Assembly: GCA_903837305.1 (NCBI GenBank)
Contig: CAILUB010000265.1
Span: forward strand, 1 to 16,083
Direction of reading: 5' to 3'
Length of the DNA: 16,083 nt
From: an uncultured Cytophagaceae bacterium
GTDB taxonomy: Bacteria; Bacteroidota; Bacteroidia; Cytophagales; Spirosomataceae
This document shows, piece after piece, positions 6,801-13,819 of this stretch (the first letter of the stretch is position 1; each line of letters starts with the position of its first letter). The notes under the pieces were generated by a model. It saw nothing but the letters and a program-made list of their open reading frames with translations. It was not told the DNA's origin and ran no database searches. The position numbers and the translations under genes are program-made.

Positions 6801-9520
6801 TTATTTACACCTATTTGATACAAAGGCGTAGGATCTTGAAATGTATAGTTAAATACATATTTTTTGCTGCTCAATGAATCATAAACGACTTTTGTTCCGT
6901 CCGCAAGAATCACATCTTTTTTCTCCATTGTGAATTTATAATCTGATGCTATAGATCCTTTCAGGTAAACTCTAGGATTCCCAGCTGGAAGATCCCAGGC
7001 TCCATCTAAATATTCTTTCGCTCTCATCATGATGTCGAATTTCCCATCAAGATCATAATCTTCTAGTCTATTGCCAAAGTAATTTAATCCATCCAAACCT
7101 TCCGTTTGGTACATAATATGATTGTAGCCATTATTCGCTTGGTCTGGCATAAGATAGCGGAAGGTAGATGGCGAACTTCCGTTTCTGAAATTGTTTTGTG
7201 ACGGTTGTGGAGTCACATTTTCAAGTACATCTACTACATTAAACGTTCTTTCAATAATGGTAAATGTATTATAACGGGTATTCGTAACTTTTATGGGAAC
7301 GACTATTTTTTTGGTTTTAATGGTCTCAAAATCAATCGCGGCTTTAATAAATAATTTATTGCCTGATAATCCGATGAAGTCATTTGGCTCAACTAATGAA
7401 AAGGTAAAATCAGCAATTGAAATAGGACTACTAACAGAGATGGTATCTATGTTTGAATTAACTGCGGTATTTTCTTTTAGATCGATCAATTTTGAATTGA
7501 ATTGAAAATCTACTGTAGGTTGTAAAAGTTGATCTGTATTATTCCCTGTGATTAATATCTCATTCTTTCCATCTTTGTCAAAATCGTGAAACATAAATTG
7601 ACCATTAGAATAAGTTTCGTTTATTTTAATTGAATTTTGCTTACCTGTTGAATTGTCATCGGTGTAACTAATTAAATTACCTAAACGCTTAATCTGGTAT
7701 TTTGAATTAACTAAGTCGAAATATTGAAATCCGGTATAGTTATTCCAATAGCCATACCATCCTCCTGTTGGAAACCAGGAGTAATAAGCAGGATCATAGG
7801 TATTGAAGTAGGGGATTATCTCTAATTCTGGATCAGCGTCCATATTCACAAATTGAAAGTTGCCTCCGTTTTTGGAAGAGACTTTAATATTATTTGTTGT
7901 ACCTTCAAAATAGGAGGATGTCTGATCTATAATACTCCCTGTTGATGTAATTTCGACTATTCTATAGTATTGCTGGGATGGGTGTGGGTTTTCATTGTCT
8001 ACGGTTGAAAATTCTTTTGCAAAGCAAAAAACCACTTCTTGTGTGCCATTTTTATTAATATCTTCCGCATAAACGTCACTTAAAACATAGTTCAAGTAGT
8101 TGTCCTTTGAAGGATTATCGTTGTAAGGGACGAAGTCTTGTAATGCATTGAATGTAAAACCTTTATTCTTATTGTTTAAGGCATAAACAATACGATTTGG
8201 CTTTTTCTCTCCAGACATTTTTTCTAGACTAAAAATTAAGTCACCGTATCCATCATTATTGACATCCACTAAATAGGGTAGCATTGTTGAAATGCGTCTT
8301 TGAAATCCCTCTGACATAAAATCAGCGACATCTGAATTCAAAACCTTCGTTAACGAAAACTGGTAGTTTGTGTTTTCCATTCGCCAAACACCTTCGCTTA
8401 CAACAATGATATCATTGTCTCCATCTTTTTCTATATCTCCCGCGCTTCCAAAAAGTGACGCGGATAAAGGAATGCCATCTGGTACTAGGTTTCTTTTATC
8501 TACTAATTTCCCATTAGATATTTCATAAAAAGTTAATTTCTTTAAATACATTAACTTGTTGTAGGAGGAAGCAGTATCCCCTTTAAAATCAATGTTATCG
8601 ACTAATCCAGCTGATGCAGCAAATTGAGGAAGAAGGGGGTCAGGGGATTGATGGTATCCTTCACCCCATCCTATTATTTCTTTTTTGCCATCATTGTTTA
8701 AATCAATAATTGAAGCCCGATTTACATTGTGAAACATGCTTGCTGGCTGACTATTAGGATATGACATATTCTCATTGTCATTTCTGATGTTGAAGGTATT
8801 GTCTGTATTCTTTGTTAAGTACTTGTATAAAGGAATATACATTCCCCCTGTGTTGAAAAAATTGCCATTGTAAAAGGCATTATTTGTAGCTAGTATAAAA
8901 TCATCAATTTTGTCATTATTAAGATCATCGAAAATTAAGAAGGGACTATAGCTAAATGGTATAATCATGTTATAGTTGAAATTCCCCTTTTGATTGGCAT
9001 AATTAGAGACTAAATTTCTTGGAAGTATTTGACGCTTATAAGTCCCATTATTGACTAAGTAGTAATCTTGATTTGATGCTTTATTAAAAACATAGACCTT
9101 ATTCGATATTCCTGGTTTTTTTCTGGAACTTATATAGAGTATCGGATGAAATTCATTTCCAGTGGCCTCTTTTGCTGCAAGTATGTCAATGGTGAATCTA
9201 GATCCAGTTACGCCGTCTTTTCCTCTTTTAATTACCGCATTGCTTGTTTGAAGAAAATTATTGAAAAAGGGATAATCTGGGGTTGTTGAAATATAAAGGT
9301 CTAGCCCATTTAGGCTTACATCTGAAATGTCTAATTCGACAGCGCTTTGATTATAAAGCGTTAGATTTGATGGGTTTTGGCCATTGATTAAAATTTTATC
9401 AGAAGCGAAAGTAACCTTGTAAGTTGTTCCAAAATCGACTGAAGCATTTTGTCCAAAACAAGTTATAGCGACCAAAGAAAGGGTAGCAACTGCGAAAAAC
9501 GTAATTAGTTTCATGATCAT
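3833..9520 (-). CDS. Giant secreted FG-GAP/VCBS-repeat protein with Ig-like domains and T9SS sorting domain
   Basis: The 1895-residue product starts with a Sec signal peptide (about residues 1-23, ending ITCFGQ; M3 is an equally good start). A first set of calcium-loop FG-GAP/VCBS-like repeats lies near residues 198, 273, 360, 418, 487, 560 and 644 (for example DLNNDGKKEIIGWG, DVNNDGYGDLIF, DFDKDGKNEIL). A cadherin-like linker follows (about 700-770, ADFTFSLVEP to IVVPIKVT), then a second set near 820, 974, 1044, 1188 and 1293 (DYDLDGKFDIMM, DIDGDGDLDIVIS, DIDKDGKLEL). From about 1585 to 1810 come Ig-like units (SFCASDTLKL, TFCAGNNVIL, IQWYFNDVKI). The end (about 1813-1895, APNPFSNRFKVNF to KISKIQ) is a T9SS type A sorting domain. 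It is probably exported through T9SS and displayed or released, as an adhesin-like or binding protein; no catalytic domain is seen. The gene is visibly more AT-rich than its right-hand neighbours. Confidence 0.88.
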   Translation of the reverse strand: MIMKLITFFAVATLSLVAITCFGQNASVDFGTTYKVTFASDKILINGQNPSNLTLYNQSAVELDISDVSLNGLDLYISTTPDYPFFNNFLQTSNAVIKRGKDGVTGSRFTIDILAAKEATGNEFHPILYISSRKKPGISNKVYVFNKASNQDYYLVNNGTYKRQILPRNLVSNYANQKGNFNYNMIIPFSYSPFLIFDDLNNDKIDDFILATNNAFYNGNFFNTGGMYIPLYKYLTKNTDNTFNIRNDNENMSYPNSQPASMFHNVNRASIIDLNNDGKKEIIGWGEGYHQSPDPLLPQFAASAGLVDNIDFKGDTASSYNKLMYLKKLTFYEISNGKLVDKRNLVPDGIPLSASLFGSAGDIEKDGDNDIIVVSEGVWRMENTNYQFSLTKVLNSDVADFMSEGFQRRISTMLPYLVDVNNDGYGDLIFSLEKMSGEKKPNRIVYALNNKNKGFTFNALQDFVPYNDNPSKDNYLNYVLSDVYAEDINKNGTQEVVFCFAKEFSTVDNENPHPSQQYYRIVEITSTGSIIDQTSSYFEGTTNNIKVSSKNGGNFQFVNMDADPELEIIPYFNTYDPAYYSWFPTGGWYGYWNNYTGFQYFDLVNSKYQIKRLGNLISYTDDNSTGKQNSIKINETYSNGQFMFHDFDKDGKNEILITGNNTDQLLQPTVDFQFNSKLIDLKENTAVNSNIDTISVSSPISIADFTFSLVEPNDFIGLSGNKLFIKAAIDFETIKTKKIVVPIKVTNTRYNTFTIIERTFNVVDVLENVTPQPSQNNFRNGSSPSTFRYLMPDQANNGYNHIMYQTEGLDGLNYFGNRLEDYDLDGKFDIMMRAKEYLDGAWDLPAGNPRVYLKGSIASDYKFTMEKKDVILADGTKVVYDSLSSKKYVFNYTFQDPTPLYQIGVNNFDLYYQSKGFTKFEDYYFDNDVLWFTPRVYEITNGVINDVTKTKLTYSDNIKKDVVRFLWPQASSTTDIDGDGDLDIVISARNTFNNIENFTNNYDSNFQNIIVYKNQGNGTLFADIMDINSIGNFGIQEGNVLYALNMDNDNEKEVLTSISKGNSFTANLTPDREFGYLDFNFQTNSVSFKKIFNAAEFLEDPNWSIEPKDVKVLPNKSNRNLLLFYYSDQYGSPVQKLVGTTNFNEGTTMQYFRVYEVVNKNLTNVTSEFFSNNENKTLSLDNSGRVYLLDVDGDGITDIYPQLGNMPYPEGGGIKQFLKYPSWNGKINTLYYFKQDSQGKYKLTDLATIENFNYPQNIKSSDFNLFNDSGELKVNEKTLRLESFTGLNTYSLHDIDKDGKLELLTSWQPDYLSVYTKSDLNYSPVSNYKISESRIAFEGNPVNSFVSLYDFSKSTFPSDTAYIGLDYRFLQKFVIKDAGKLITHKPFFSEPQLNSKPFTYDSPFLNPTEVNSTEHLLTMSFNSSIPDSSGVSYTVPFTLPVQNDIYLKKVDMILSKKNIAPFPFSIITETKVDGGNFKGFELTLSNSVDINLNEHRVNGNIISGLKYGYELYVNKVLKKTVVFDENINYSYDNSKNKTTITGFRIPLEGSSFANATYKVFAIDTYDEKIKTYATKLFCENAPKPILNTTKYSFCASDTLKLSITNSLKGDKYVWYFGTKIDTLNVTAKSFLETQKVLITKVDSLGCETKTDSLSVTKLAVVATPTLSNSSSLTFCAGNNVILTSNGTPNNQWFLNGNAINNSNSTTYTVTASGVYKVKAYTSDCSSAFSSNVTVVVNPIPPTPTITLDVNGSLSSSASTGIQWYFNDVKIDNATQKTIVPTKSGDYTVKVITPCESTISSPYNVVVTSAEETILEQVQVAPNPFSNRFKVNFPVEFGKTAHVKVMDMTGSIHYKKQAVLNGEIIDLSHLNGGNYMLHLESNDNSNAKAIKISKIQ

Positions 9521-9642
9521 GAATTTGAATGATTACGTCGAATTTAATTATCCGAATAAAAAAATCCGAGAACAATTTATTTAATGGTATCTCTTTATTT
9601 ATTCTACTTAATTGCCTAACATTGAGCTCTAAACCTGTGAAA

Positions 9643-10515
9643 ATGAAAAACTTAATCCTATGCCTATGCCTATGCTTTAGCTTGGGCATTCAGGCGCAAA
9701 CTAAACCACTGCGTATTATTTTTATTGGGGCTCACCCAGATGATTGTGATATAAAAGGGGGTGGTACGGCAGCCTTGTTTGTAGAAATGGGCCACCAAGT
9801 GAAGTTTTTATCCGTAACCAATGGGGATGCAGGTCATCAGTCCCAGGGAGGCGGAATGTTAGCTAAACGTCGGATTGCGGAAACGAAGGAAGTGGCTAAA
9901 CGTTTGGGCGTTTCTTATGATGTGTTAGATAACCACGACGGGGAGTTATTGCCCACTTTAGAAATTCGATTACAAATTATTCGTAAAATCAGGGAGTGGA
10001 AGGCAGATGTGGTCATCGCTCCTCGGTCTAATGATTACCATCCTGATCATCGCTATACGGGTGTTTTAGTGCAGGATGCCGCCTTTATGGTAGGTGTTCC
10101 CAATGTTGCACCGGACGTAGAGCCTTTGCGAAAAAATCCAGTCTTCTTATATTTTCAAGATAATTTCAAAAAGCCCAATCCTTTTCAGCCCGATATTGCT
10201 GTCGATATCACACCGGTTATTGAAAAGAAAATAGCCGGATTAGATGCGCATCAATCGCAGTTTTATGAGTGGTTGCCGTGGGTAGGAAATTATGAAGAAG
10301 AGGTTCCCAAAGACCCGGCGAAATACAAGGCTTACCTGTTACAAAAACGCGTTTCGAAGCCTAATCAAGAAGTGCAAAAGTCCCTCGAAAAATGGTATGG
10401 AGCGACTCGTGCAGCTAAAGCGCTTTATGCGGAGGCCTTTGAAATTTGTGAATATGGCACGCAACCTACTGAAGCCGATATTCGAAGATTGTTTCCTATG
10501 TTAAAAGCGGATTAA
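9643..10515 (+). CDS. Exported PIG-L/LmbE-family deacetylase
   Basis: From the ATG at 9643 the product is 290 residues. The frame is open further upstream to 9529, but only the 9643 start puts a clean signal peptide at the N-terminus (MKNLILCLCLCFSLGIQAQ, cleavage likely after A18). The family's zinc motif AHPDD (H31, D33-D34) follows at once, and the second motif NDYHPDHR gives H133, D135 and H136. PIG-L/LmbE proteins are zinc-dependent amide hydrolases that typically remove acetyl groups from N-acetylated sugars. The signal peptide puts this one outside the cytoplasm, so it may act on an envelope or imported glycan; the substrate is unknown. It is divergent from the giant T9SS gene across 122 nt and ends in a 4-nt convergent overlap with the hydrolase gene. 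Confidence 0.87.
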   Translation: MKNLILCLCLCFSLGIQAQTKPLRIIFIGAHPDDCDIKGGGTAALFVEMGHQVKFLSVTNGDAGHQSQGGGMLAKRRIAETKEVAKRLGVSYDVLDNHDGELLPTLEIRLQIIRKIREWKADVVIAPRSNDYHPDHRYTGVLVQDAAFMVGVPNVAPDVEPLRKNPVFLYFQDNFKKPNPFQPDIAVDITPVIEKKIAGLDAHQSQFYEWLPWVGNYEEEVPKDPAKYKAYLLQKRVSKPNQEVQKSLEKWYGATRAAKALYAEAFEICEYGTQPTEADIRRLFPMLKAD

Positions 10516-11210
10516 ATCCACTCCTGTATCACTTTGGCCGTTTTTTGAAAATCCTCATCGAGCATTAAATCGTGTGACCCGCCTTCGATGATTTCGAGTT
10601 TTGCAGCGTAGCGATTAGCTGTTTGGGCGAACTCCTTTACTGTTATCAATTGATCTTGTGAGCCGCCGATTACTAACAATGGTGTGGTGATTTTATGGGA
10701 AATGGGAACAACTAAACCGAGGAAGGCGAGGAAGGATTCTGCACACATAAAGGGTGAGAATCGATCTGCGATTTTGGGATCATTAAACATGAGTAGTGGA
10801 TACTTGCGAAAAACGCCTATTAGGTCACCTGTGAACAAATAAGGGAGAGTACCTAAGTGCTTAAAAATCACTCGAAGACTAGCGAATAAAGCACCTGTAG
10901 GAGGTACAGATGACATCAAAATGGCCTTTTTGCAGGAACCTGTTTTCAGAAAGCGTTGCAAAATCATTCCGCCCATGGAATGACCGATAATGATAGGAGG
11001 GTGATCTAATTTTGCTACGGCCTGATGCAGCGCTTGAACATACTCGTTTAAAGCATACGAAATGCGCTGATTACTTCCCGGCGTTTCATGGCCAGGAAGA
11101 TTAATTGCGATGCAGTTATACCCTAATTTCTCAAAATAAGGGATAAAATGTTCTTCCCAGCACCAAGCGCCGTGGCACATACCATGAACGAACACAATCG
11201 CCTCTTTCAT
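10512..11210 (-). CDS. Alpha/beta hydrolase
   Basis: This 232-residue alpha/beta-fold hydrolase has a complete apparent triad: S78 in the nucleophile elbow GHSMGG (76-81), D186 in GGSQDQL, and H213 in GGSHDLM. The oxyanion-hole region is HGMCHGAWCW (residues 9-18). It has no signal peptide and should be cytoplasmic. Length and motifs fit small esterases, lactonases or hydroxynitrile-lyase-like members; the substrate cannot be told. Its ATG overlaps the stop of the monooxygenase gene as TAATG, so the two proteins are probably made together. A monooxygenase product such as an ester or lactone would be a natural substrate, but this is inference. The stop codon overlaps that of the convergent deacetylase gene. 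Confidence 0.88.
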   Translation of the reverse strand: MKEAIVFVHGMCHGAWCWEEHFIPYFEKLGYNCIAINLPGHETPGSNQRISYALNEYVQALHQAVAKLDHPPIIIGHSMGGMILQRFLKTGSCKKAILMSSVPPTGALFASLRVIFKHLGTLPYLFTGDLIGVFRKYPLLMFNDPKIADRFSPFMCAESFLAFLGLVVPISHKITTPLLVIGGSQDQLITVKEFAQTANRYAAKLEIIEGGSHDLMLDEDFQKTAKVIQEWI

Positions 11211-12520
11211 TAGACCGCAGATTTGCTAACGTAATCTTTAGGCAAATGCTTTTTCAATTGTTTTACAAATAAATGAAAATCGACCGTGATCGTGTGTCGA
11301 GGTGTTTTGATTTGATTGAGGTGTGGATGAGTGACCTCTCTTTGGCATAATTCAGCAATATTTTCTGGTCTTTTCCAAAGCCCTTTAATCGCCCTCGCCG
11401 CAATTTTACTTTGCAATTCTGAACCCGGCCAAATGCAACCTAAAGGCTGGAACATGCCTACAAAATACAGATTGTCATATTTTTCATGCAACATTTTCAA
11501 ATACAAAGGCACATCTCCTTCACTATAATTCAGGAAGTCTTTTCGGAAAAAGGGATGCTCTAAAATATACCCAGTGCAGGCAATAATGGTATCAAATTCT
11601 TCTACTGATCCATCTTTAAAATGAACGTTTTTGCCTTCAAAATGATCGATATCGGGCTTAGGGAATACCTTGCCGTGCCTTACTTTATACAATAATTCTT
11701 CATTGATCGTGGGATGTGTACCTGTGATGGCATGCTCAGGCTCAGGAAGTCCATAATTTTCATTCGATCCTGAGAAAATCTTAACGGATAATTCCGATAA
11801 GAAAAATTTCAGACGCGTAGGTAGCCAAGCTAACCCTGAAGCCACTACATCACTCGGTTTTCCAAACAAAAACTTAGGCACAATCCGGTATCCTCTTCTC
11901 CAGCTAATACTCGTTTTTTTGCTGACACGACTCGTCTCTACCGCCACATCGCAGGCTGAATTGCCGCCTCCAATGACTAATATGCGTTGATCGCGAAATG
12001 GTTCGGCTTTTTTGAATTCATGTGAATGCATCAAATTGCCAGTAAACTCGCCGGGATAATAGGGCATTCTAGGCAGCCAATGGTGGCCATTACATACTAC
12101 GAGATGGGTAAATGTTTCGGTTTTTTCGATGCCATTATGCTCTGTTTTTACTACCCAATTTTGGGCTTCATCCAGCTCACACGATTTCACTAACGTGCTG
12201 AATTGAATGTATGGATATAGATTGAAATGGGCTGCATAAGCTTGAAAATAACGTCTCAATTGATCGTGTGATGGATAATCTGGCATCCCTTTTTCAAAGT
12301 CATCGAACGTAAAATCTTCGTATTGCGATAGGGTTTTCGAACTAATGATGTGCGTCGTCTCAAAAACACTGGAGTGCCCCGTTTTCTCATTATAGACCCA
12401 GTTACCTCCTACTTGGGTATTGAATTCGTAACAAATTGTCTCCAGACCTTGATCTACTAGGTTTTTCAATGCGGTGATTCCGGATGGGCCGGCACCGATT
12501 ACGCACACTTTTTGCATCAT
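11210..12520 (-). CDS. Flavin-containing monooxygenase (class B)
   Basis: The 436-residue protein has an N-terminal FAD-binding motif (GAGPSG, 9-14), the FMO signature FxGxxxHxxxF (FTGNLMHSHEF, 159-169), an NADPH-binding motif (GGGNSA, 184-189) and the C-terminal ACTGY (314-318). The signature ends in F where Baeyer-Villiger enzymes usually have W, so it groups with N- or S-oxygenating FMOs, though substrate choice in this family is loose. It should use NADPH and O2 to oxygenate a small nucleophilic or carbonyl compound in the cytoplasm. There is no signal peptide. M1 and M2 are adjacent and either may be used. It is first in an operon with the alpha/beta hydrolase (1-nt overlap) and is divergent from a membrane hydroxylase-family gene. 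Confidence 0.9.
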   Translation of the reverse strand: MMQKVCVIGAGPSGITALKNLVDQGLETICYEFNTQVGGNWVYNEKTGHSSVFETTHIISSKTLSQYEDFTFDDFEKGMPDYPSHDQLRRYFQAYAAHFNLYPYIQFSTLVKSCELDEAQNWVVKTEHNGIEKTETFTHLVVCNGHHWLPRMPYYPGEFTGNLMHSHEFKKAEPFRDQRILVIGGGNSACDVAVETSRVSKKTSISWRRGYRIVPKFLFGKPSDVVASGLAWLPTRLKFFLSELSVKIFSGSNENYGLPEPEHAITGTHPTINEELLYKVRHGKVFPKPDIDHFEGKNVHFKDGSVEEFDTIIACTGYILEHPFFRKDFLNYSEGDVPLYLKMLHEKYDNLYFVGMFQPLGCIWPGSELQSKIAARAIKGLWKRPENIAELCQREVTHPHLNQIKTPRHTITVDFHLFVKQLKKHLPKDYVSKSAV

Positions 12521-12534
12521 TTATTCTCTTTTGC

Positions 12535-12542
12535 CAAATATA
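12535..12542 (-). promoter_or_regulatory. Candidate -7 promoter box (TATATTTG) of the monooxygenase operon
   Basis: The minus strand reads TATATTTG, a full match to TAnnTTTG, 14 nt before the ATG at 12520. That predicts a leader of under 10 nt. A -33 TTTG is not seen; the equivalent place is T-rich and overlaps one arm of a long inverted repeat (12552-12568), so the repeat could be an operator that controls this promoter. Confidence 0.45.
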
Positions 12543-12551
12543 ATAAATTGC

Positions 12552-12613
12552 TTTATCTAAAAAAGCATCGATTAAAAGTCAATGACGGAAAGAGTAATGC
12601 TTATTTAGATAAA
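12552..12613. repeat. 17-bp inverted repeat upstream of the monooxygenase operon
   Basis: Arm 12552-12568 (TTTATCTAAAAAAGCAT) and arm 12597-12613 (ATGCTTATTTAGATAAA) are inverted copies matching at 16 of 17 positions, separated by 28 nt. The outer AATT on both sides could extend the match with a short bulge. It lies just upstream of the -7 box at 12535-12542. It could be a regulator binding site with two separated half-sites, or a remnant of a small mobile sequence. No flanking target duplication was recognised. Confidence 0.65.
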
Positions 12614-12682
12614 TTGGATCCTCGGAAAGTATTGATTTTGAAAATTGAATGGTTCTCTTTTTGGTAAAATGGAATAAGTGAC

Positions 12683-12713
12683 TTTGATTATAAATGATTT
12701 ATTCGTGTCTTTG
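12683..12713 (+). promoter_or_regulatory. Candidate promoter of the membrane hydroxylase gene
   Basis: TTTG (12683-12686) and TGTCTTTG (12706-12713) are separated by 19 nt, a spacing that fits the Bacteroidota -33/-7 pattern. The -7 box has one mismatch to TAnnTTTG. A start near 12720 would leave a leader of about 110 nt and place the palindrome at 12718-12734 on the transcription start. Confidence 0.3.
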
Positions 12714-12717
12714 GTAA

Positions 12718-12734
12718 ATAAATCTCAGATTTAT
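12718..12734. promoter_or_regulatory. Perfect 8-1-8 palindrome, possible operator
   Basis: ATAAATCT and AGATTTAT form a perfect inverted repeat around a single C. It lies just after the candidate promoter box at 12706-12713, a place where a repressor would block initiation. AT-rich sequence makes chance palindromes easier, so the call is tentative. Confidence 0.45.
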
Positions 12735-12740
12735 CAAGTC

Positions 12741-12765
12741 AAATTCAAGTCGACTTTTAGAATTT
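12741..12765. repeat. Nested palindrome in the leader of the membrane hydroxylase gene
   Basis: A perfect 10-bp palindrome AAGTCGACTT (12747-12756) is flanked by AAATTC (12741-12746) and GAATTT (12760-12765), which are inverted copies with a 3-nt offset. CAAGTC also occurs twice in tandem (12735-12740 and 12746-12751). It could be a second binding site or a leader structure. Nothing else was recognised in the rest of the 12521-12832 gap. Confidence 0.35.
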
Positions 12766-12832
12766 GGTGATTCCTAAAGGCGCTTGTTTAGGATAGGGTT
12801 TTAAAATAAAGGCAATAAATAGTAGTCAATAG

Positions 12833-13819
12833 ATGGAAATTTTCTCAATCATTATCGAACAATTCAAAGGTTTTCTGAATTACCGGGGTCTAGTAGAGCT
12901 TATTCAAAAAGGGGATTATACTATTTTTCAGACCTATGATGGGATCGTACAATTGATCGCACCCTTACTTCCCGCAATATTACTTATCGAGTTTTTCAGG
13001 GGAGTGATTTTTTCCAAACTGAAGCTAGTGGATTACAAGATTTCCTTTTTCACCTACGTATTTAATTCGGTCATTGGTCGATTTATTTCGATCGGGATGA
13101 TCATGTATTGCATTGGATTATTAGAGGGTAAATCCTTGTGGATTTTGCCTATGAATGCTTGGGGTTTTGTTTTAGGCTATGTTGCTTGGGAATTTGGTCA
13201 TTTTTGGTACCATTTCTTGGCGCACAAAGTGCGCTTATTTTGGTGTTTACATTCCACACATCATGCTCCTTCTTCTATGAATTTGTCCATATCGTGGGCA
13301 CACTTCTTTTTAGAAGGGCCCTATGCTGACATAATTCGAACGTCCATTTGTATGGTTTTAGGTGTGCCGCCAGTCATGCTTTTTGCTATTATGTTTATTG
13401 ATGGCACTTGGGGTACATTTATACATATAGGAGATACTGTGATCAAAAAGGCAGATTTAGGGGTTTTGGGAAGATTCATATTGACCCCCTCTCATCACCG
13501 CGTACATCATGCGAAGAACCTGAACTATATGGATACCAATTATTGCAATTTGTTAAATATTTGGGATCGTATTTTTAAAACCTACCAACCAGAATTAGCA
13601 GAGGAAAAAGTGGTTTATGGGATTACACGTGAAGTAGACCCTGGAAATTTTAGTGATGCTTACTTCGGAGAAATTGTCCTATTAGCTAAAGATATTTATC
13701 AAGCTCCCGGATTACTAAATAAAGTAAAATACCTCTTTATGCCACCCGGATGGTCTCATACGGGTGATCATAAAACGGTTAAGGCCATGCGGGCTTCTCA
13801 GATTAGGGCTCATTCATAG
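12833..13819 (+). CDS. Fatty acid hydroxylase/sterol desaturase-family membrane protein
   Basis: The 328-residue protein carries the family's histidine clusters for a di-iron centre: H123-x3-H127 (HFWYH), H140-x2-H143-H144 (HSTHH) and H222-x2-H225-H226 (HHRVHH). Hydrophobic segments lie at about 40-60, 76-98, 104-122 and 168-195, so it is an inner-membrane protein with the histidines on the cytoplasmic side. The family hydroxylates or desaturates lipids, sterols and carotenoids using O2; a bacterial lipid substrate is the most likely here. The C-terminus beyond residue 240 (YQPELAEEKVVYGITREV) is the usual extension of bacterial members. It is divergent from the monooxygenase/hydrolase operon. 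The last 10 nt overlap the convergent metalloprotease gene, so there is no room for a terminator between them. Confidence 0.88.
   Translation: MEIFSIIIEQFKGFLNYRGLVELIQKGDYTIFQTYDGIVQLIAPLLPAILLIEFFRGVIFSKLKLVDYKISFFTYVFNSVIGRFISIGMIMYCIGLLEGKSLWILPMNAWGFVLGYVAWEFGHFWYHFLAHKVRLFWCLHSTHHAPSSMNLSISWAHFFLEGPYADIIRTSICMVLGVPPVMLFAIMFIDGTWGTFIHIGDTVIKKADLGVLGRFILTPSHHRVHHAKNLNYMDTNYCNLLNIWDRIFKTYQPELAEEKVVYGITREVDPGNFSDAYFGEIVLLAKDIYQAPGLLNKVKYLFMPPGWSHTGDHKTVKAMRASQIRAHS

Noticed and set aside
9529..9642. Upstream extension of the deacetylase frame to an ATG at 9529.
   Set aside because: It would put 38 residues before a well-formed signal peptide and reach almost into the divergent gene's start. 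The ATG at 9643 gives the signal peptide at the N-terminus.
9399..9689. Minus-strand frame of 96 codons across the start of the giant gene.
   Set aside because: It overlaps the signal peptide regions of both divergent genes in another frame and has no recognisable domain; taken as a chance frame.
12548..12667. Open frame of 39 codons on the plus strand in the gap between the monooxygenase and membrane hydroxylase genes, with protein-like composition (YLDKLDPRKVLILKIEWFSFW).
   Set aside because: It has no ATG; the frame only extends leftwards as antisense of the monooxygenase gene, and it contains both arms of the inverted repeat. It could be an eroded gene tail, but nothing supports expression.
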